33,741 nt of DNA from Lentisphaeria bacterium. GTDB taxonomy: Bacteria > Verrucomicrobiota > Lentisphaeria > JABSQK01 > CAJWLW01. Made by a program: the position numbers and the translations under genes. This document shows, one piece after another, positions 17,580 to 25,451 of the stretch (positions are counted from its first letter, which is position 1; the number at the start of each line of letters is the position of its first letter). Under the pieces are notes generated by a model. It searched no databases and was not told where the DNA came from. It was given only the letters and a program-made list of their open reading frames with translations. The stretch covers positions 1 to 33,741 of the forward strand of contig JASLZG010000007.1 in the NCBI GenBank assembly GCA_030754995.1. Reading direction: 5' to 3'.

Positions 17580-19218
17580 ACACGACGCCGTGAAAATCAT
17601 CAAGGGCAACATCGCCTTCACCCGCGAGCTCATCGACGCCGGTGAGACTCCGGAGGTCATCGGTACCGTCTCCGGGTCCGAATCGGCACGAGAATTCTGG
17701 CAGAGCGTCCTTGACCGGGCGGGCGAAACGCTGAAGGCGCGCGAGGCCGTGTCGTTTCACGAGGACCTGCCGGTCAACCAGGCTTTCGGCATCCTCCTGC
17801 TCTGGCAACGGCTGAAGCCGTACGTCCGCGAGGACCGCGGAAGCCTGGTCGCATTCGTCTTTGGCGAGGGCACCCGGGCAACACCGTTTACCGAGACCGA
17901 CAACGCCCAGAAGCCGGCGATCGCGACCTACGCCTCGACGCCGGGTGCCGACGGCAGCCAACGCCAACTGTCAATGGTCGAACTGGCAATGTACTATCGT
18001 GTGCCGGTGCAGCAGTACCTGCGCCGCTCGGGGTTCGACGGACTCGTGGTGCAGTGGGGCGACGAGGTTCAGATTCCGACCTGCGACCTCCGCAAAACCG
18101 ATTCTGGATTGGCGAATGCAGATGTCGTCCGCTTCGTGTCGGTGTGCGAAATGACCGCCGGCCAGGCAGCGGAAAAGGACTGGGTCGGCGTCGATGCTGA
18201 TGGCCGGGTCACGGCGTTCATTCCACGACGGCCGCTGGCAGAGATGGAACAACTTGCCGACCGCGGCCTGCTGCAGCGCCGTGACGGCAAGCTCTTCGGC
18301 GGCATTAATCTCGGGTCGATCGCCGTCTCCTACCGGTTGCTCGACGCCCTGCTTGCGGAGTTCGCAACAGACGTCAACGACACCGGCGCCAACCGGCAGC
18401 AGCGGCCGGACCTCGATCCGCAGTTCTTCACGGCGTTGACCATCGCGGTTGTCGATGACCCGGCGGCGCGGACAGCCGCGTGGGCAGCGGCCTGCGAAGA
18501 GAATCGTGCAATGGCCGCACTGCATGAAATGATGCCGGATATCCTGTCGCGCCTGCGCCGGGTGATCGAGACTGTTGCGCAGGACACCGGCCGCCGGCTG
18601 AATATGCGGGCCATGGATTGCGGCGAACCGTTCTGGGGCGACATCGGCCAGCACCCGCAGATCTACAAATTCTATACTGCCTTGCGGGCAACGTCGGCGG
18701 CGGGCGAAATCTCACGGGCAATTGCGCAGATCGCCGACGTGGAACCCGACCGCGACGGCAATCGTATCGTCGACAGTGAGCTTGGCCCGGACGTCGAAGT
18801 GCGCGGCTCCGTGTTGATCGGCGTTACCGTCAGCGGCCGCGGCACCATCACCGACAGCGTGCTGATCGGCACGCGGGCGCAGGAGATTGTCGCCGACCAG
18901 GCATTCGACGTGGGCAGCACCGTTCGCGAGCTGCGGCTGGCGGCGCGCAGCGGCACCTACAAGGTCGTCGCCTCGGAGCCTGTCGATGCCGGCCCGGGCG
19001 AGCGCTGCACGACACTGTTTGTGCCCGGCCACGGCGGGCAGCTCATGCAGGTTCACGAAGACACGGACCTGCGCGACCGCGAGAATTGCTACGACCAGCC
19101 GATTCTGGGCAATCCGCTGTCCTTCCGGGAAGCGCACGAGGCGATGGGGCGGATCGGTGTCGAACAGCTTGCCGAGTTGCGGCAGGCGGCAACGGATGAG
19201 GTCCTGGCAGGTCGATAA
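17572..19218 (+). CDS. Divergent sugar-1-phosphate nucleotidyltransferase-like protein
   Basis: A 548-residue protein whose ATG overlaps the previous stop (ATGACTGA), so translation is probably coupled. After about 90 helical residues comes AFVFGEGTRATPFT with KP at residues 114-115, which matches the GxGTRxxPxT...KP nucleotide-binding signature of sugar-nucleotide pyrophosphorylases. A later GDEV (163-166) is a candidate metal-binding Asp. Residues about 405-470 carry a short left-handed-helix-like repeat (VRGSVLIGVTVSG, ITDSVLIGTRAQE). The first glycines of the canonical GGGxGTR are missing and the protein is long. With the upstream isomerase-mutase, the natural job is mannose-1-P to GDP-mannose or a similar step; this is inferred. 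I recognise no exact family. Confidence 0.6.
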   Translation: MTEHDAVKIIKGNIAFTRELIDAGETPEVIGTVSGSESAREFWQSVLDRAGETLKAREAVSFHEDLPVNQAFGILLLWQRLKPYVREDRGSLVAFVFGEGTRATPFTETDNAQKPAIATYASTPGADGSQRQLSMVELAMYYRVPVQQYLRRSGFDGLVVQWGDEVQIPTCDLRKTDSGLANADVVRFVSVCEMTAGQAAEKDWVGVDADGRVTAFIPRRPLAEMEQLADRGLLQRRDGKLFGGINLGSIAVSYRLLDALLAEFATDVNDTGANRQQRPDLDPQFFTALTIAVVDDPAARTAAWAAACEENRAMAALHEMMPDILSRLRRVIETVAQDTGRRLNMRAMDCGEPFWGDIGQHPQIYKFYTALRATSAAGEISRAIAQIADVEPDRDGNRIVDSELGPDVEVRGSVLIGVTVSGRGTITDSVLIGTRAQEIVADQAFDVGSTVRELRLAARSGTYKVVASEPVDAGPGERCTTLFVPGHGGQLMQVHEDTDLRDRENCYDQPILGNPLSFREAHEAMGRIGVEQLAELRQAATDEVLAGR

Positions 19219-19335
19219 ATTTCGGGGATGTCGTTCGCGGCGTGCGTCTCCCGTGATCGGGCGGTATAGTGTCGGCGAAACAACCCCGTGACACATGCGT
19301 CCCACCACCGGAGGGACAGGTGAAGCGGTCATCCC

Positions 19336-19362
19336 GGATTTGTCGATAGCAGTCACAAATCC
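19336..19362 (+). terminator. Stem-loop in the gap after the mannose-phosphate operon
   Basis: GGATTTGT (19336-19343) and ACAAATCC (19355-19362) form a perfect 8-bp stem with an 11-nt loop. It could end the upstream operon or act in the leader of the aminotransferase gene. The rest of the 227-bp gap shows TATAGT at 19265 without a good -35 box. Confidence 0.3.
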
Positions 19363-19445
19363 CTGGACCTGAACCGGCAGCGCCACAATAAGCCGCCGCC
19401 AGGCGCCGGGGCATCAACATCAATTCATAAAAGCCGGAGACGGAT

Positions 19446-20708
19446 ATGGATTTCTCCAGATCAGAGGCGCTGCACAGCGAAGCGTCCGAGGTGCTTGTCG
19501 GCGGTGTCTCCAGCGGATTCCGCAAGAACATTACTCCACTGCAGTACTTTGAGCGCGCCGACGGGCCCTGCTACTACGACGTCGATGGCAACGACTTTGT
19601 CGAGTACACGCTGGCCTGGGGGCCGCTGATCGTCGGTTCCAACCATCCCGAGATCAACGCCGCGGTCCGGGCCCAGCTGGAAACCAGCTATACCCTCGGC
19701 GCCCAACACAAGCTGGAGATCGAGCTGGCGCAAAAGATGGTCGGCGCCGTGCCCGGCATCGACCAGGTAATTTTTTCCAATACCGGTTCGGAAGCCGTGC
19801 AGGCCACATTGCGCATTGCCCGCGCCACGACAGGCCGCGACAAAATCGTCCGCTTCAGCGGTCACTATCACGGCTGGTTCAACAACGTCCTCATTTCGAT
19901 GGACGAAAACGGCAACGCTGCCGCGATGTGCGGCGGACAGCCGGAAAAGGAGTACGAGGACACCCTGGTCCTGCCCTGGAACGATCTCGACGCATTGACC
20001 AGGCTGCTGCAGTCGCAAGGCGATGAAATCGCCTGCGTCATCACCGAACCGATCCTCGTCAACAGCGGCTCGTGCATGCCGCAGGACGGCTTTCTCCCGG
20101 GCCTGATCGAGGTGTGCCGGGAGCACGGGGTACTGTCGATCTTCGACGAAGTCATTACCGGCTTCCGGGTCGCCCTCGGCGGCGCCCGCGAATACTTCGG
20201 CCTGCAGCCGGACCTGTCGGTGTATGCCAAGGCGATGGCCGGCGGCTTCACCATGTCCGCAGTCGGCGGGCAGCGCGGGATTTTCGATGCGTTGCGTGAC
20301 GGGCGCACCGTGCACTACGGCACTTACAACGGTTCGTCACACAACCTCGCCGCCGCCATCGCCACCATCGACATCCTGTCGCAGCCCGGCACTTATGAAC
20401 GAATGCACGGGCACGGCAATGCCATCCGTGAACGTCTCGAGGCGAAGGCGCATGAACACGGGCACCAGTTGGTCACCTCCGGTGTGGGCACCGCATTCAG
20501 CATGCACTTCGACCTCGAAGAACCGCCGCTCAGGCATGCCGACACGCTGGCCGCCAACAAGGAAAAGCTCGCAGCCTTCCGCCGCAACATGCTGGAGAAT
20601 AATGTCCTCACCCTACCCGACGGCCGCTGGTACGTCAGCGCCGTGCACACGGACAAGGAGCTCGAACGCACGCTCGCCGCGATCGACGCCAGCATGGCCG
20701 CAATCTGA
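19446..20708 (+). CDS. Class III PLP aminotransferase (glutamate-1-semialdehyde aminomutase-like)
   Basis: A 420-residue PLP enzyme with the phosphate-binding NTGSEA (residues 112-117), the HYHGW aromatic stacking region (140-144), FDEVITGFR with the ring-nitrogen Asp (D234) and the Schiff-base lysine in VYAKAMAGGF (K262). GTYNGSSHN corresponds to the family's second phosphate-binding loop. It is close to glutamate-1-semialdehyde 2,1-aminomutase (HemL), but related class III enzymes act on other amino ketones or amino sugars, and no other heme gene is nearby. The start has GGAG about 7 nt upstream. It is a single gene converging on ybaK, with a short stem-loop in the 18-bp gap. Confidence 0.8.
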   Translation: MDFSRSEALHSEASEVLVGGVSSGFRKNITPLQYFERADGPCYYDVDGNDFVEYTLAWGPLIVGSNHPEINAAVRAQLETSYTLGAQHKLEIELAQKMVGAVPGIDQVIFSNTGSEAVQATLRIARATTGRDKIVRFSGHYHGWFNNVLISMDENGNAAAMCGGQPEKEYEDTLVLPWNDLDALTRLLQSQGDEIACVITEPILVNSGSCMPQDGFLPGLIEVCREHGVLSIFDEVITGFRVALGGAREYFGLQPDLSVYAKAMAGGFTMSAVGGQRGIFDALRDGRTVHYGTYNGSSHNLAAAIATIDILSQPGTYERMHGHGNAIRERLEAKAHEHGHQLVTSGVGTAFSMHFDLEEPPLRHADTLAANKEKLAAFRRNMLENNVLTLPDGRWYVSAVHTDKELERTLAAIDASMAAI

Positions 20709-20711
20709 ACA

Positions 20712-20727
20712 AATGCCGCCCGGCATT
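20712..20727. terminator. Stem-loop between convergent genes
   Basis: AATGCCG (20712-20718) and CGGCATT (20721-20727) form a compact perfect hairpin in the 18-bp gap between the aminotransferase and ybaK stops. Its position suits a bidirectional terminator; no long T-run is present. Confidence 0.45.
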
Positions 20728-20761
20728 CATTCAATTGCCACCTCGACCATCGTCGGCGACA
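20723..20761 (-). repeat. Inverted repeat arm 1, at the 3' end of ybaK
   Basis: This 39-bp arm includes the last eleven codons of ybaK and its stop. Its reverse complement is found at 21226-21264: 18 identical bases, 6 divergent bases, then 15 identical bases, 35 of 39 in all. The spacer between arms is 464 bp and holds the whole gene body. Confidence 0.8.
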
Positions 20762-21218
20762 ACAGCTCGATGGCATCTGCCGGAGCGATGCCGACCAGGA
20801 ACCCCCTGGCGCCCCCGTTGAGGTAGATCTTGTCGAGCTCGGCAACCGATGCTTCCATGTATATCGGCATGGACTTGCGGGTCCCCAGCGGCGAGGTGCC
20901 GCCGACCTTGTAGCCGGAATGCCGGTCGGCGACTTCCGGGGCGCAGGCCTGCACCGACTTGCAGCCGATCTGGCGCGCCAGGTTCTTCGTCGAAACCTGC
21001 CGGTCCCCGTGCATCAGCACGATCAGCGGGTTGCGCTTCTCGTCCTCCATGACCAGGGTCTTGACGACGGCATGCTCGGGAACACCAAGCTCGCGGGCCG
21101 ACACGGCGGTGCCGCCTTTCTCTTCGTAGTTGTATGGATGTTCCGAGTAGTCGACACCCGCCTGTCGCAGCATGCGGACCGCGGCACTGGTCGGATTCTT
21201 CTGTTTCGATTTCTTCAT
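20727..21218 (-). CDS. ybaK: Cys-tRNA(Pro)/Cys-tRNA deacylase YbaK
   Basis: A 163-residue protein, near the usual length of YbaK/EbsC proteins. VVKTLVME carries the conserved lysine (K53), and GGTSPLGTRK and the preceding SGYKVGG are the substrate-pocket blocks. The family hydrolyses Cys wrongly attached to tRNA(Pro), protecting translation accuracy in the cytoplasm. The ATG at 21218 is chosen because it starts the conserved N-terminus; only weak GGGTG lies before it. The gene is enclosed by a 39-bp inverted repeat, one arm covering its own last codons and the other just before the start. Confidence 0.85.
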   Translation of the reverse strand: MKKSKQKNPTSAAVRMLRQAGVDYSEHPYNYEEKGGTAVSARELGVPEHAVVKTLVMEDEKRNPLIVLMHGDRQVSTKNLARQIGCKSVQACAPEVADRHSGYKVGGTSPLGTRKSMPIYMEASVAELDKIYLNGGARGFLVGIAPADAIELLSPTMVEVAIE

Positions 21219-21225
21219 CACCCAA

Positions 21226-21264
21226 TGTCGCCGACGATGGACAATCTGGCAATTGAATGAATGC
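21226..21264 (+). repeat. Inverted repeat arm 2, upstream of ybaK
   Basis: This arm repeats the 3' end of ybaK in inverted orientation, 8 bp upstream of the ybaK start. Read on the plus strand it encodes SPTMDNLAIE and a stop, against SPTMVEVAIE and a stop at the true gene end, so it is a diverged copy of the gene's terminus. Confidence 0.8.
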
Positions 21265-21420
21265 AAAATCCGTTTTGCGGCAGTTGCCCAGGCGCCCCCC
21301 CATGCCGCCGGCGGCTCCTGCCGGCGGGCGAACAGCAATTGTGCTGGGCCACGGAGATTCGGATGGTACTATCAGGGAAAAAAACTTCTTTGGGTGGCTT
21401 CGGCACGCAAACTGCGATAC

Positions 21421-21448
21421 TTGCGTCTGTGTCAATCTGACGTATTTT
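21421..21448 (+). promoter_or_regulatory. Possible promoter of the FKBP gene
   Basis: TTGCGT (21421) and TATTTT (21443) are spaced by 16 bp, 63 bp before the FKBP start. The match to sigma-70 boxes is moderate. Confidence 0.35.
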
Positions 21449-21510
21449 ACTAGACTACCTCAATTCGGGGTGGTGCCGTGTTCAAACAAAACGCAATCAG
21501 GAGGCATTTC

Positions 21511-22245
21511 ATGTTCCGGATAATCACCATTTGTCTGTTAGGTGTATTGGCGCTGTCGCTCCAGGCCCAGGATGAAGCCGCCGCGCCGGCAGAAGAAGAA
21601 CCGGAAGCCGCCGTCGACTGGCGTCTGAGCTATGCCGTAGGCATGGAAGCGGCCGAGTCGCTGAAGGCCCAGGAAACGCTGGATTCCCGGCTGTTCCAAC
21701 GCGGCTTTAAGGATTCTATAGACGGCGAAGAGCCGCTGCTCTCCCAGGAAGAGGCGCAGGAGATTCGCAAGGTCTATTACGCCGAGTTGGCGGCCGCTAA
21801 CAATCTCCAGCGGAGCCACGCCATCCTGGCGGAGAACGCCCAGGCCGAAGGCGTCACGACGACGGATAGCGGGCTGCAGTATGTCGTCCTCGAGCCGGGC
21901 GATGGAGAACGGCCCGCCGATTCCGACAGCGTGCAGATTCACTACAAGGTCTATAGCATCCGCGGCGTGCTGATTGAGGACTCCTATGGCAACGAACGCC
22001 CGGCGGCCAGCGAGGTCAGGGCCCTGATACCGGGCTGGCGCGAAGGACTGAAGCTCATGCAGGTCGGTGGCAAGTCCCGATTCTTCATCCCCCCCGAGCT
22101 GGCCTACGGCGCCGAGGGGCGGTTGCCGGCAATCGGCCCGAACATGGCGCTGATCGCCGACATTGAACTGCTGTCCAAATCCAGCATCGACAACGTCGAG
22201 CGGATATCCGAGGATACCAAGAAGAGCATCGAAGACCAGCTGTAA
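21511..22245 (+). CDS. Secreted FKBP-type peptidyl-prolyl isomerase (Mip/FkpA-like)
   Basis: A 244-residue protein with an N-terminal signal peptide (MFRIITICLLGVLALSLQA, then QD). A helical FKBP N-terminal dimerisation domain follows (about residues 38-110) and then the FKBP catalytic domain (about 125-235). The catalytic domain shows VQIHYKVYSIRG, LIPGWREGLKLMQVGGKSRF and IPPELAYGAEGRLPAIGPN, the standard pocket blocks. It catalyses cis-trans isomerisation of prolyl bonds in exported proteins, probably in the periplasm. The ATG at 21511 is chosen for the AGGAGG six bases upstream and because it starts the signal peptide. The next gene begins 17 bp after the stop and may be co-transcribed. 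Confidence 0.9.
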   Translation: MFRIITICLLGVLALSLQAQDEAAAPAEEEPEAAVDWRLSYAVGMEAAESLKAQETLDSRLFQRGFKDSIDGEEPLLSQEEAQEIRKVYYAELAAANNLQRSHAILAENAQAEGVTTTDSGLQYVVLEPGDGERPADSDSVQIHYKVYSIRGVLIEDSYGNERPAASEVRALIPGWREGLKLMQVGGKSRFFIPPELAYGAEGRLPAIGPNMALIADIELLSKSSIDNVERISEDTKKSIEDQL

Positions 22246-22261
22246 ACCGCTGTGCGTTCCG

Positions 22262-24001
22262 ATGGAGTCTTCACTCGGCAGAACCCCCGGCGGACGCCCG
22301 ACCGTATACGGGCGTAACGGCGTCGTCGCCTCCGGCCACTACCTGGCGTCGGAGATCGGCATTCACATCCTCCGACGCGGCGGCAACGCATTCGATGCCG
22401 CCGTTGCCGCCGTAATCGTCCTGCAGTTGACCAAGCCGCACCAGAACGGCTTCGCCGGCGAAAATCCAACCCTGCTTTATTGTGCACGCCGGAAGAAGGT
22501 CCATGCCTTGAGCGGCCATGGCCCGGCACCGGCAGCCGCGACGCTGGAGCGTGTGAGCAGCCTGTGCGACGGCCTGATCCCCCCCGATGGATTCCTGCCC
22601 GCAGTCGTGCCGTCGGCTTTCGGAACCTGCATGTATCTGCTCAAGACGTTCGGCACGCTGTCGGTCGAGACCGTGCTGACTCCGGCACTGGCGCTCGCCG
22701 TCGACGGCTTCGCCATGGCCGGCGACCTGTCGCGGACGATCGCCGCCGCGAGCCAGCGCTTCCGCACCCAGTGGCCGTCGAGCGCCGCCCTGTTCCTGCC
22801 CGGCGATGAGGTGCCGGCCGCCGGGGCATTGTTCTGCAACCCCGACTTCGGCCACACGCTGGAACGCCTGATCGAGGCGGCTGCCGGCAAAGACCGCGAA
22901 ACCGGCTGCACCGCCGCCGCCGACCGATTCTATCGCGGCGATATTGCCCGCGAGATTGTCGAATTCATCGGCGACGACCCGGCCGCCCTGCTGACTTTGG
23001 CTGACTTTGCCGCCTTCCACCCGGCGCTGGAAACGCCGGCATCGATTACCTGGCGCGGCATGGACGTCGTCAAATGCCCGACCTGGACGCAGGGGCCGGT
23101 ATTGCTGCAGTCACTGAATCTGCTGCAGTCATTCGACCTGGAGGCGATGGGCCACAACACCGGGGATTACATCCACACGGTGGTCGAGGCGATGAAGCTG
23201 GCCTACGCCGATCGCGAGTTTTACTATGGCGACCCCGACTTTTCCGAGATCCCCCTGGAACGATTGCTGGACCCCGCCCATGCCGCCGAACGCGCCGGAC
23301 TTATTGCGGACTCCGCAAGCTTGGAGCTGCGGCCGCACGGGTACGCGCCGCTGTCGGAGTTCGGCAGTGTGAACGACCTCGACGAGACGGTCGCTGCCGG
23401 TCCGCACCACGGGGACACGACCAAGCTGGACATCATCGACGGCGACGGCAATGCAATCAGCATCACGACCAGCGGCGGCTGGCTGCAATCGTCGCCGGTC
23501 ATCCCCGGATTGGGGTTCCCGCTCGGCACCCGTGGCCAGATGTTTTCGCTCCAGCCCGGGCACCCGAACTGCATCGCGCCGGGCAAACGGCCACGCACGA
23601 CGCTGACGCCGGGGCTGGCACTCAAAGAGGGCGAGCCATACCTGGCTTTTGGTTCGCCCGGGGGCGACGGCCAGGACCAGTGGGCCCTGCAGTTTCTGCT
23701 CAATACAGAACTCTTCGGCATGGACCTGCAGGAAGCGATCGAGGCGCCAACGTTCTGGTCGCAGCATTGGCCGGACAGTTTCTATCCGCGCAAATGCGAA
23801 CCCGGCAAATTGCTGCTGGAAAGCCGCATCGAGTCGACCGCCATCGAAGCAGTTGCAGCACGGGGGCATCATACAGTCCGGACCGGCGCGTATGCCGGCG
23901 GCAGCACCTGCGCCTGCCGCCGCCAGCAAACGCCCAGGGGCGTGTTGTTGTCGGCCGGCGCGTCGCCACGGCTCGAACCCGCCTATGCCCTGGCCTATTA
24001 G
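22262..24001 (+). CDS. Gamma-glutamyltransferase-family protein
   Basis: A 579-residue Ntn-hydrolase of the gamma-glutamyltranspeptidase family. GRNGVVASGHYLASEIG and RRGGNAFDAAVA open the large subunit. The autoprocessing site is GDTTKLDIIDGDGNAIS (T386 as probable nucleophile after cleavage before it); GSPGGDGQDQ is the later conserved loop. There is no signal peptide, unlike typical periplasmic Ggt, which fits the cytoplasmic members that hydrolyse gamma-glutamyl or oxamate-type amides. The His that usually follows the two Thr is Lys here. The start ATG has no clear ribosome site, so coupling to the FKBP gene is possible. Substrate unknown. Confidence 0.8.
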   Translation: MESSLGRTPGGRPTVYGRNGVVASGHYLASEIGIHILRRGGNAFDAAVAAVIVLQLTKPHQNGFAGENPTLLYCARRKKVHALSGHGPAPAAATLERVSSLCDGLIPPDGFLPAVVPSAFGTCMYLLKTFGTLSVETVLTPALALAVDGFAMAGDLSRTIAAASQRFRTQWPSSAALFLPGDEVPAAGALFCNPDFGHTLERLIEAAAGKDRETGCTAAADRFYRGDIAREIVEFIGDDPAALLTLADFAAFHPALETPASITWRGMDVVKCPTWTQGPVLLQSLNLLQSFDLEAMGHNTGDYIHTVVEAMKLAYADREFYYGDPDFSEIPLERLLDPAHAAERAGLIADSASLELRPHGYAPLSEFGSVNDLDETVAAGPHHGDTTKLDIIDGDGNAISITTSGGWLQSSPVIPGLGFPLGTRGQMFSLQPGHPNCIAPGKRPRTTLTPGLALKEGEPYLAFGSPGGDGQDQWALQFLLNTELFGMDLQEAIEAPTFWSQHWPDSFYPRKCEPGKLLLESRIESTAIEAVAARGHHTVRTGAYAGGSTCACRRQQTPRGVLLSAGASPRLEPAYALAY

Positions 24002-24037
24002 GACGGCATGGCCACCGCCACGGCGTCTCTTTGCGGA

Positions 24038-24610
24038 TCAATCGATTGACCCCTCGCCGAATTTTTCCAGGACCCCCTCCAACCAAAGACATTCGCCGAC
24101 AAACGCATCGTCGAAGTCGAGGAAACGCTGCAGGTTCGATGGCCCGGTACCGATGCAGGGCCATGGCGGTGGCGACTGGCGCCAGCCGCCGGCCGGCTTC
24201 ATGTGGCTGCGGTCGGACACCAGCCGGTCGCGAAAGTCGGCAGCTGGAACAACCCTGAAATACGGCCGCAAGTCGGACCGCCACCGGTCACATCCGGGGA
24301 AGGTCTCGTCCAGCCATATGTCAACTGCCGATGGAAAGGCCAGCCGCGTGTCGAAGTCGTAAACCTGCCACGCCTGTTCGGGCGCCGACCGCGCCGCCAG
24401 AACGACGTGATAGTCCCAGACAACCGGCTGCCCCACCGCCGCCGCGCGCTGCTGCCACAACATGCAGGTACGGGCCGGATTGGTGATGACCAGGACAACG
24501 CGCTCATCGCCGGCGAGAACTGGATTGCCGGCGAGCTGCCAGATGTTCTCTTCGCAGTAGAAGGCAGTGTAGGCGCACGCAGCCAGGGGCAGGTCGCGGC
24601 GCGGCGTCAC
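24038..24610 (-). CDS. Protein N-terminal glutamine amidohydrolase (NTAQ1/WDYHV family)
   Basis: A 190-residue protein with all NTAQ1 hallmarks: FYCEENIW with the catalytic Cys (C19), VVWDYHVVL with the catalytic His (H68), VYDFDT with the catalytic Asp (D85), then FRVV, SDRSHMK, GGW and PPPWPCIGTG in the same order as the human enzyme. In eukaryotes this enzyme deamidates N-terminal Gln to Glu, the first step of the Arg/N-degron route; bacterial copies appear uncommon. It is full length and cytoplasmic, with no signal peptide. It starts at GTG 24610, overlapping the stop of the Lon-domain gene by 4 nt (GTGA), so the two are probably translated together. Confidence 0.88.
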   Translation of the reverse strand: MTPRRDLPLAACAYTAFYCEENIWQLAGNPVLAGDERVVLVITNPARTCMLWQQRAAAVGQPVVWDYHVVLAARSAPEQAWQVYDFDTRLAFPSAVDIWLDETFPGCDRWRSDLRPYFRVVPAADFRDRLVSDRSHMKPAGGWRQSPPPWPCIGTGPSNLQRFLDFDDAFVGECLWLEGVLEKFGEGSID

Positions 24611-25221
24611 GCGTGCAAGCGTTCGCAGTGCTGCAGCAGCTGCGCCGCGAGGGCGTCGCTTGTCGGCAGTTCGATCAGGTCGATCTTCTGCTTGACATCA
24701 AGCGGCAGATGAAAGGCAAGCAGGTTGATGAAGGTCAGCAGTTCGATGGACTGCATGCGCTCCGCCAGGCCCGACGGTGCGTCGCCGATGACCTCGACCA
24801 GCGCCCGGGAGCCAAGCTCGCGCAGCCGCTCAACGGCGCCGTCCGCCGGCGATATTTCCGCCGGCATGTCATCGATGCGGGTCTCGACGCAGCGGAACGG
24901 TCTGTCGCAGGACACCTCCGCCATCTGCACCCGCGACACTCCCTCCACCAGGATATTGTAGCGACCATCAGGATGCCGCTCGTAATCGATGACGCTGCAG
25001 ACGCAGCCGGTGGGGTGAAAGTCCGGGTTGCCGTCGTACTTCTGCGCCCAGTTGCCAACCAGCGTGCCCATGCAAAATCTGCCATTGCCGTCGAGGACTT
25101 CCGCCATCATCTCACGGTACCGAGACTCAAAAATATGCAGCGGCACGTGGACGCGCGGGAACAGGACAAAATCGGGCAATGGAAAAAGCGGCAGGACTTC
25201 ATAAGCACTCACTTTCACCAT
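24607..25221 (-). CDS. Stand-alone LON substrate-binding-domain protein
   Basis: A 204-residue protein equal to the N-terminal (PUA-like plus helical) domain of Lon protease without the ATPase or protease parts. It opens with LPLFPLPDFVLFPRVHVPLHI, continued by FESRYREMM, the conserved first block; GRYNILVEGVSRVQ is the next, and a helical half ends with FHLPLDVKQKIDLIE. Such proteins probably bind peptides or proteins, and the same fold binds degrons in eukaryotic cereblon-type receptors. The ATG at 25221 is favoured; AGGAGG lies 10 nt upstream. It is the first gene of a two-gene unit with the Gln amidase, divergent from the DMT-like gene. Confidence 0.85.
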   Translation of the reverse strand: MVKVSAYEVLPLFPLPDFVLFPRVHVPLHIFESRYREMMAEVLDGNGRFCMGTLVGNWAQKYDGNPDFHPTGCVCSVIDYERHPDGRYNILVEGVSRVQMAEVSCDRPFRCVETRIDDMPAEISPADGAVERLRELGSRALVEVIGDAPSGLAERMQSIELLTFINLLAFHLPLDVKQKIDLIELPTSDALAAQLLQHCERLHA

Positions 25222-25386
25222 CCTTTCCTTCCCTCCTGACATGGACCGGCCATGACTGATTCAGGCGTTCTGGCGGCGGTTGCAGCCCACACCCTCCGCG
25301 CTACCTGCCAAATTACACCCGAATGGACTGGTTGTACAAGAAACTATTGAATGAAATTGCGCGGTGCCGGCTGCCGGCCGGGGCAA

Positions 25387-25415
25387 TTGTCATCGCTGCC
25401 GACAGGGAGTATACT
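25387..25415 (+). promoter_or_regulatory. Sigma-70-type promoter
   Basis: TTGTCA (25387-25392) and TATACT (25410-25415) are separated by exactly 17 bp, 37 bp before the start of the DMT-like gene. It argues for the ATG at 25452 over one at 25323. The region 25222-25386 shows no gene. Confidence 0.7.
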
Positions 25416-25451
25416 CTTGGTCATTGTGATAACCTGCAACCGGTTGCCGCC

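Noticed and set aside
15312-17660. 782-codon minus-strand open frame
   Set aside because: It lies wholly antisense to the isomerase-mutase fusion, which has complete catalytic motifs; long antisense frames are expected from GC-rich third positions. No recognisable domain.
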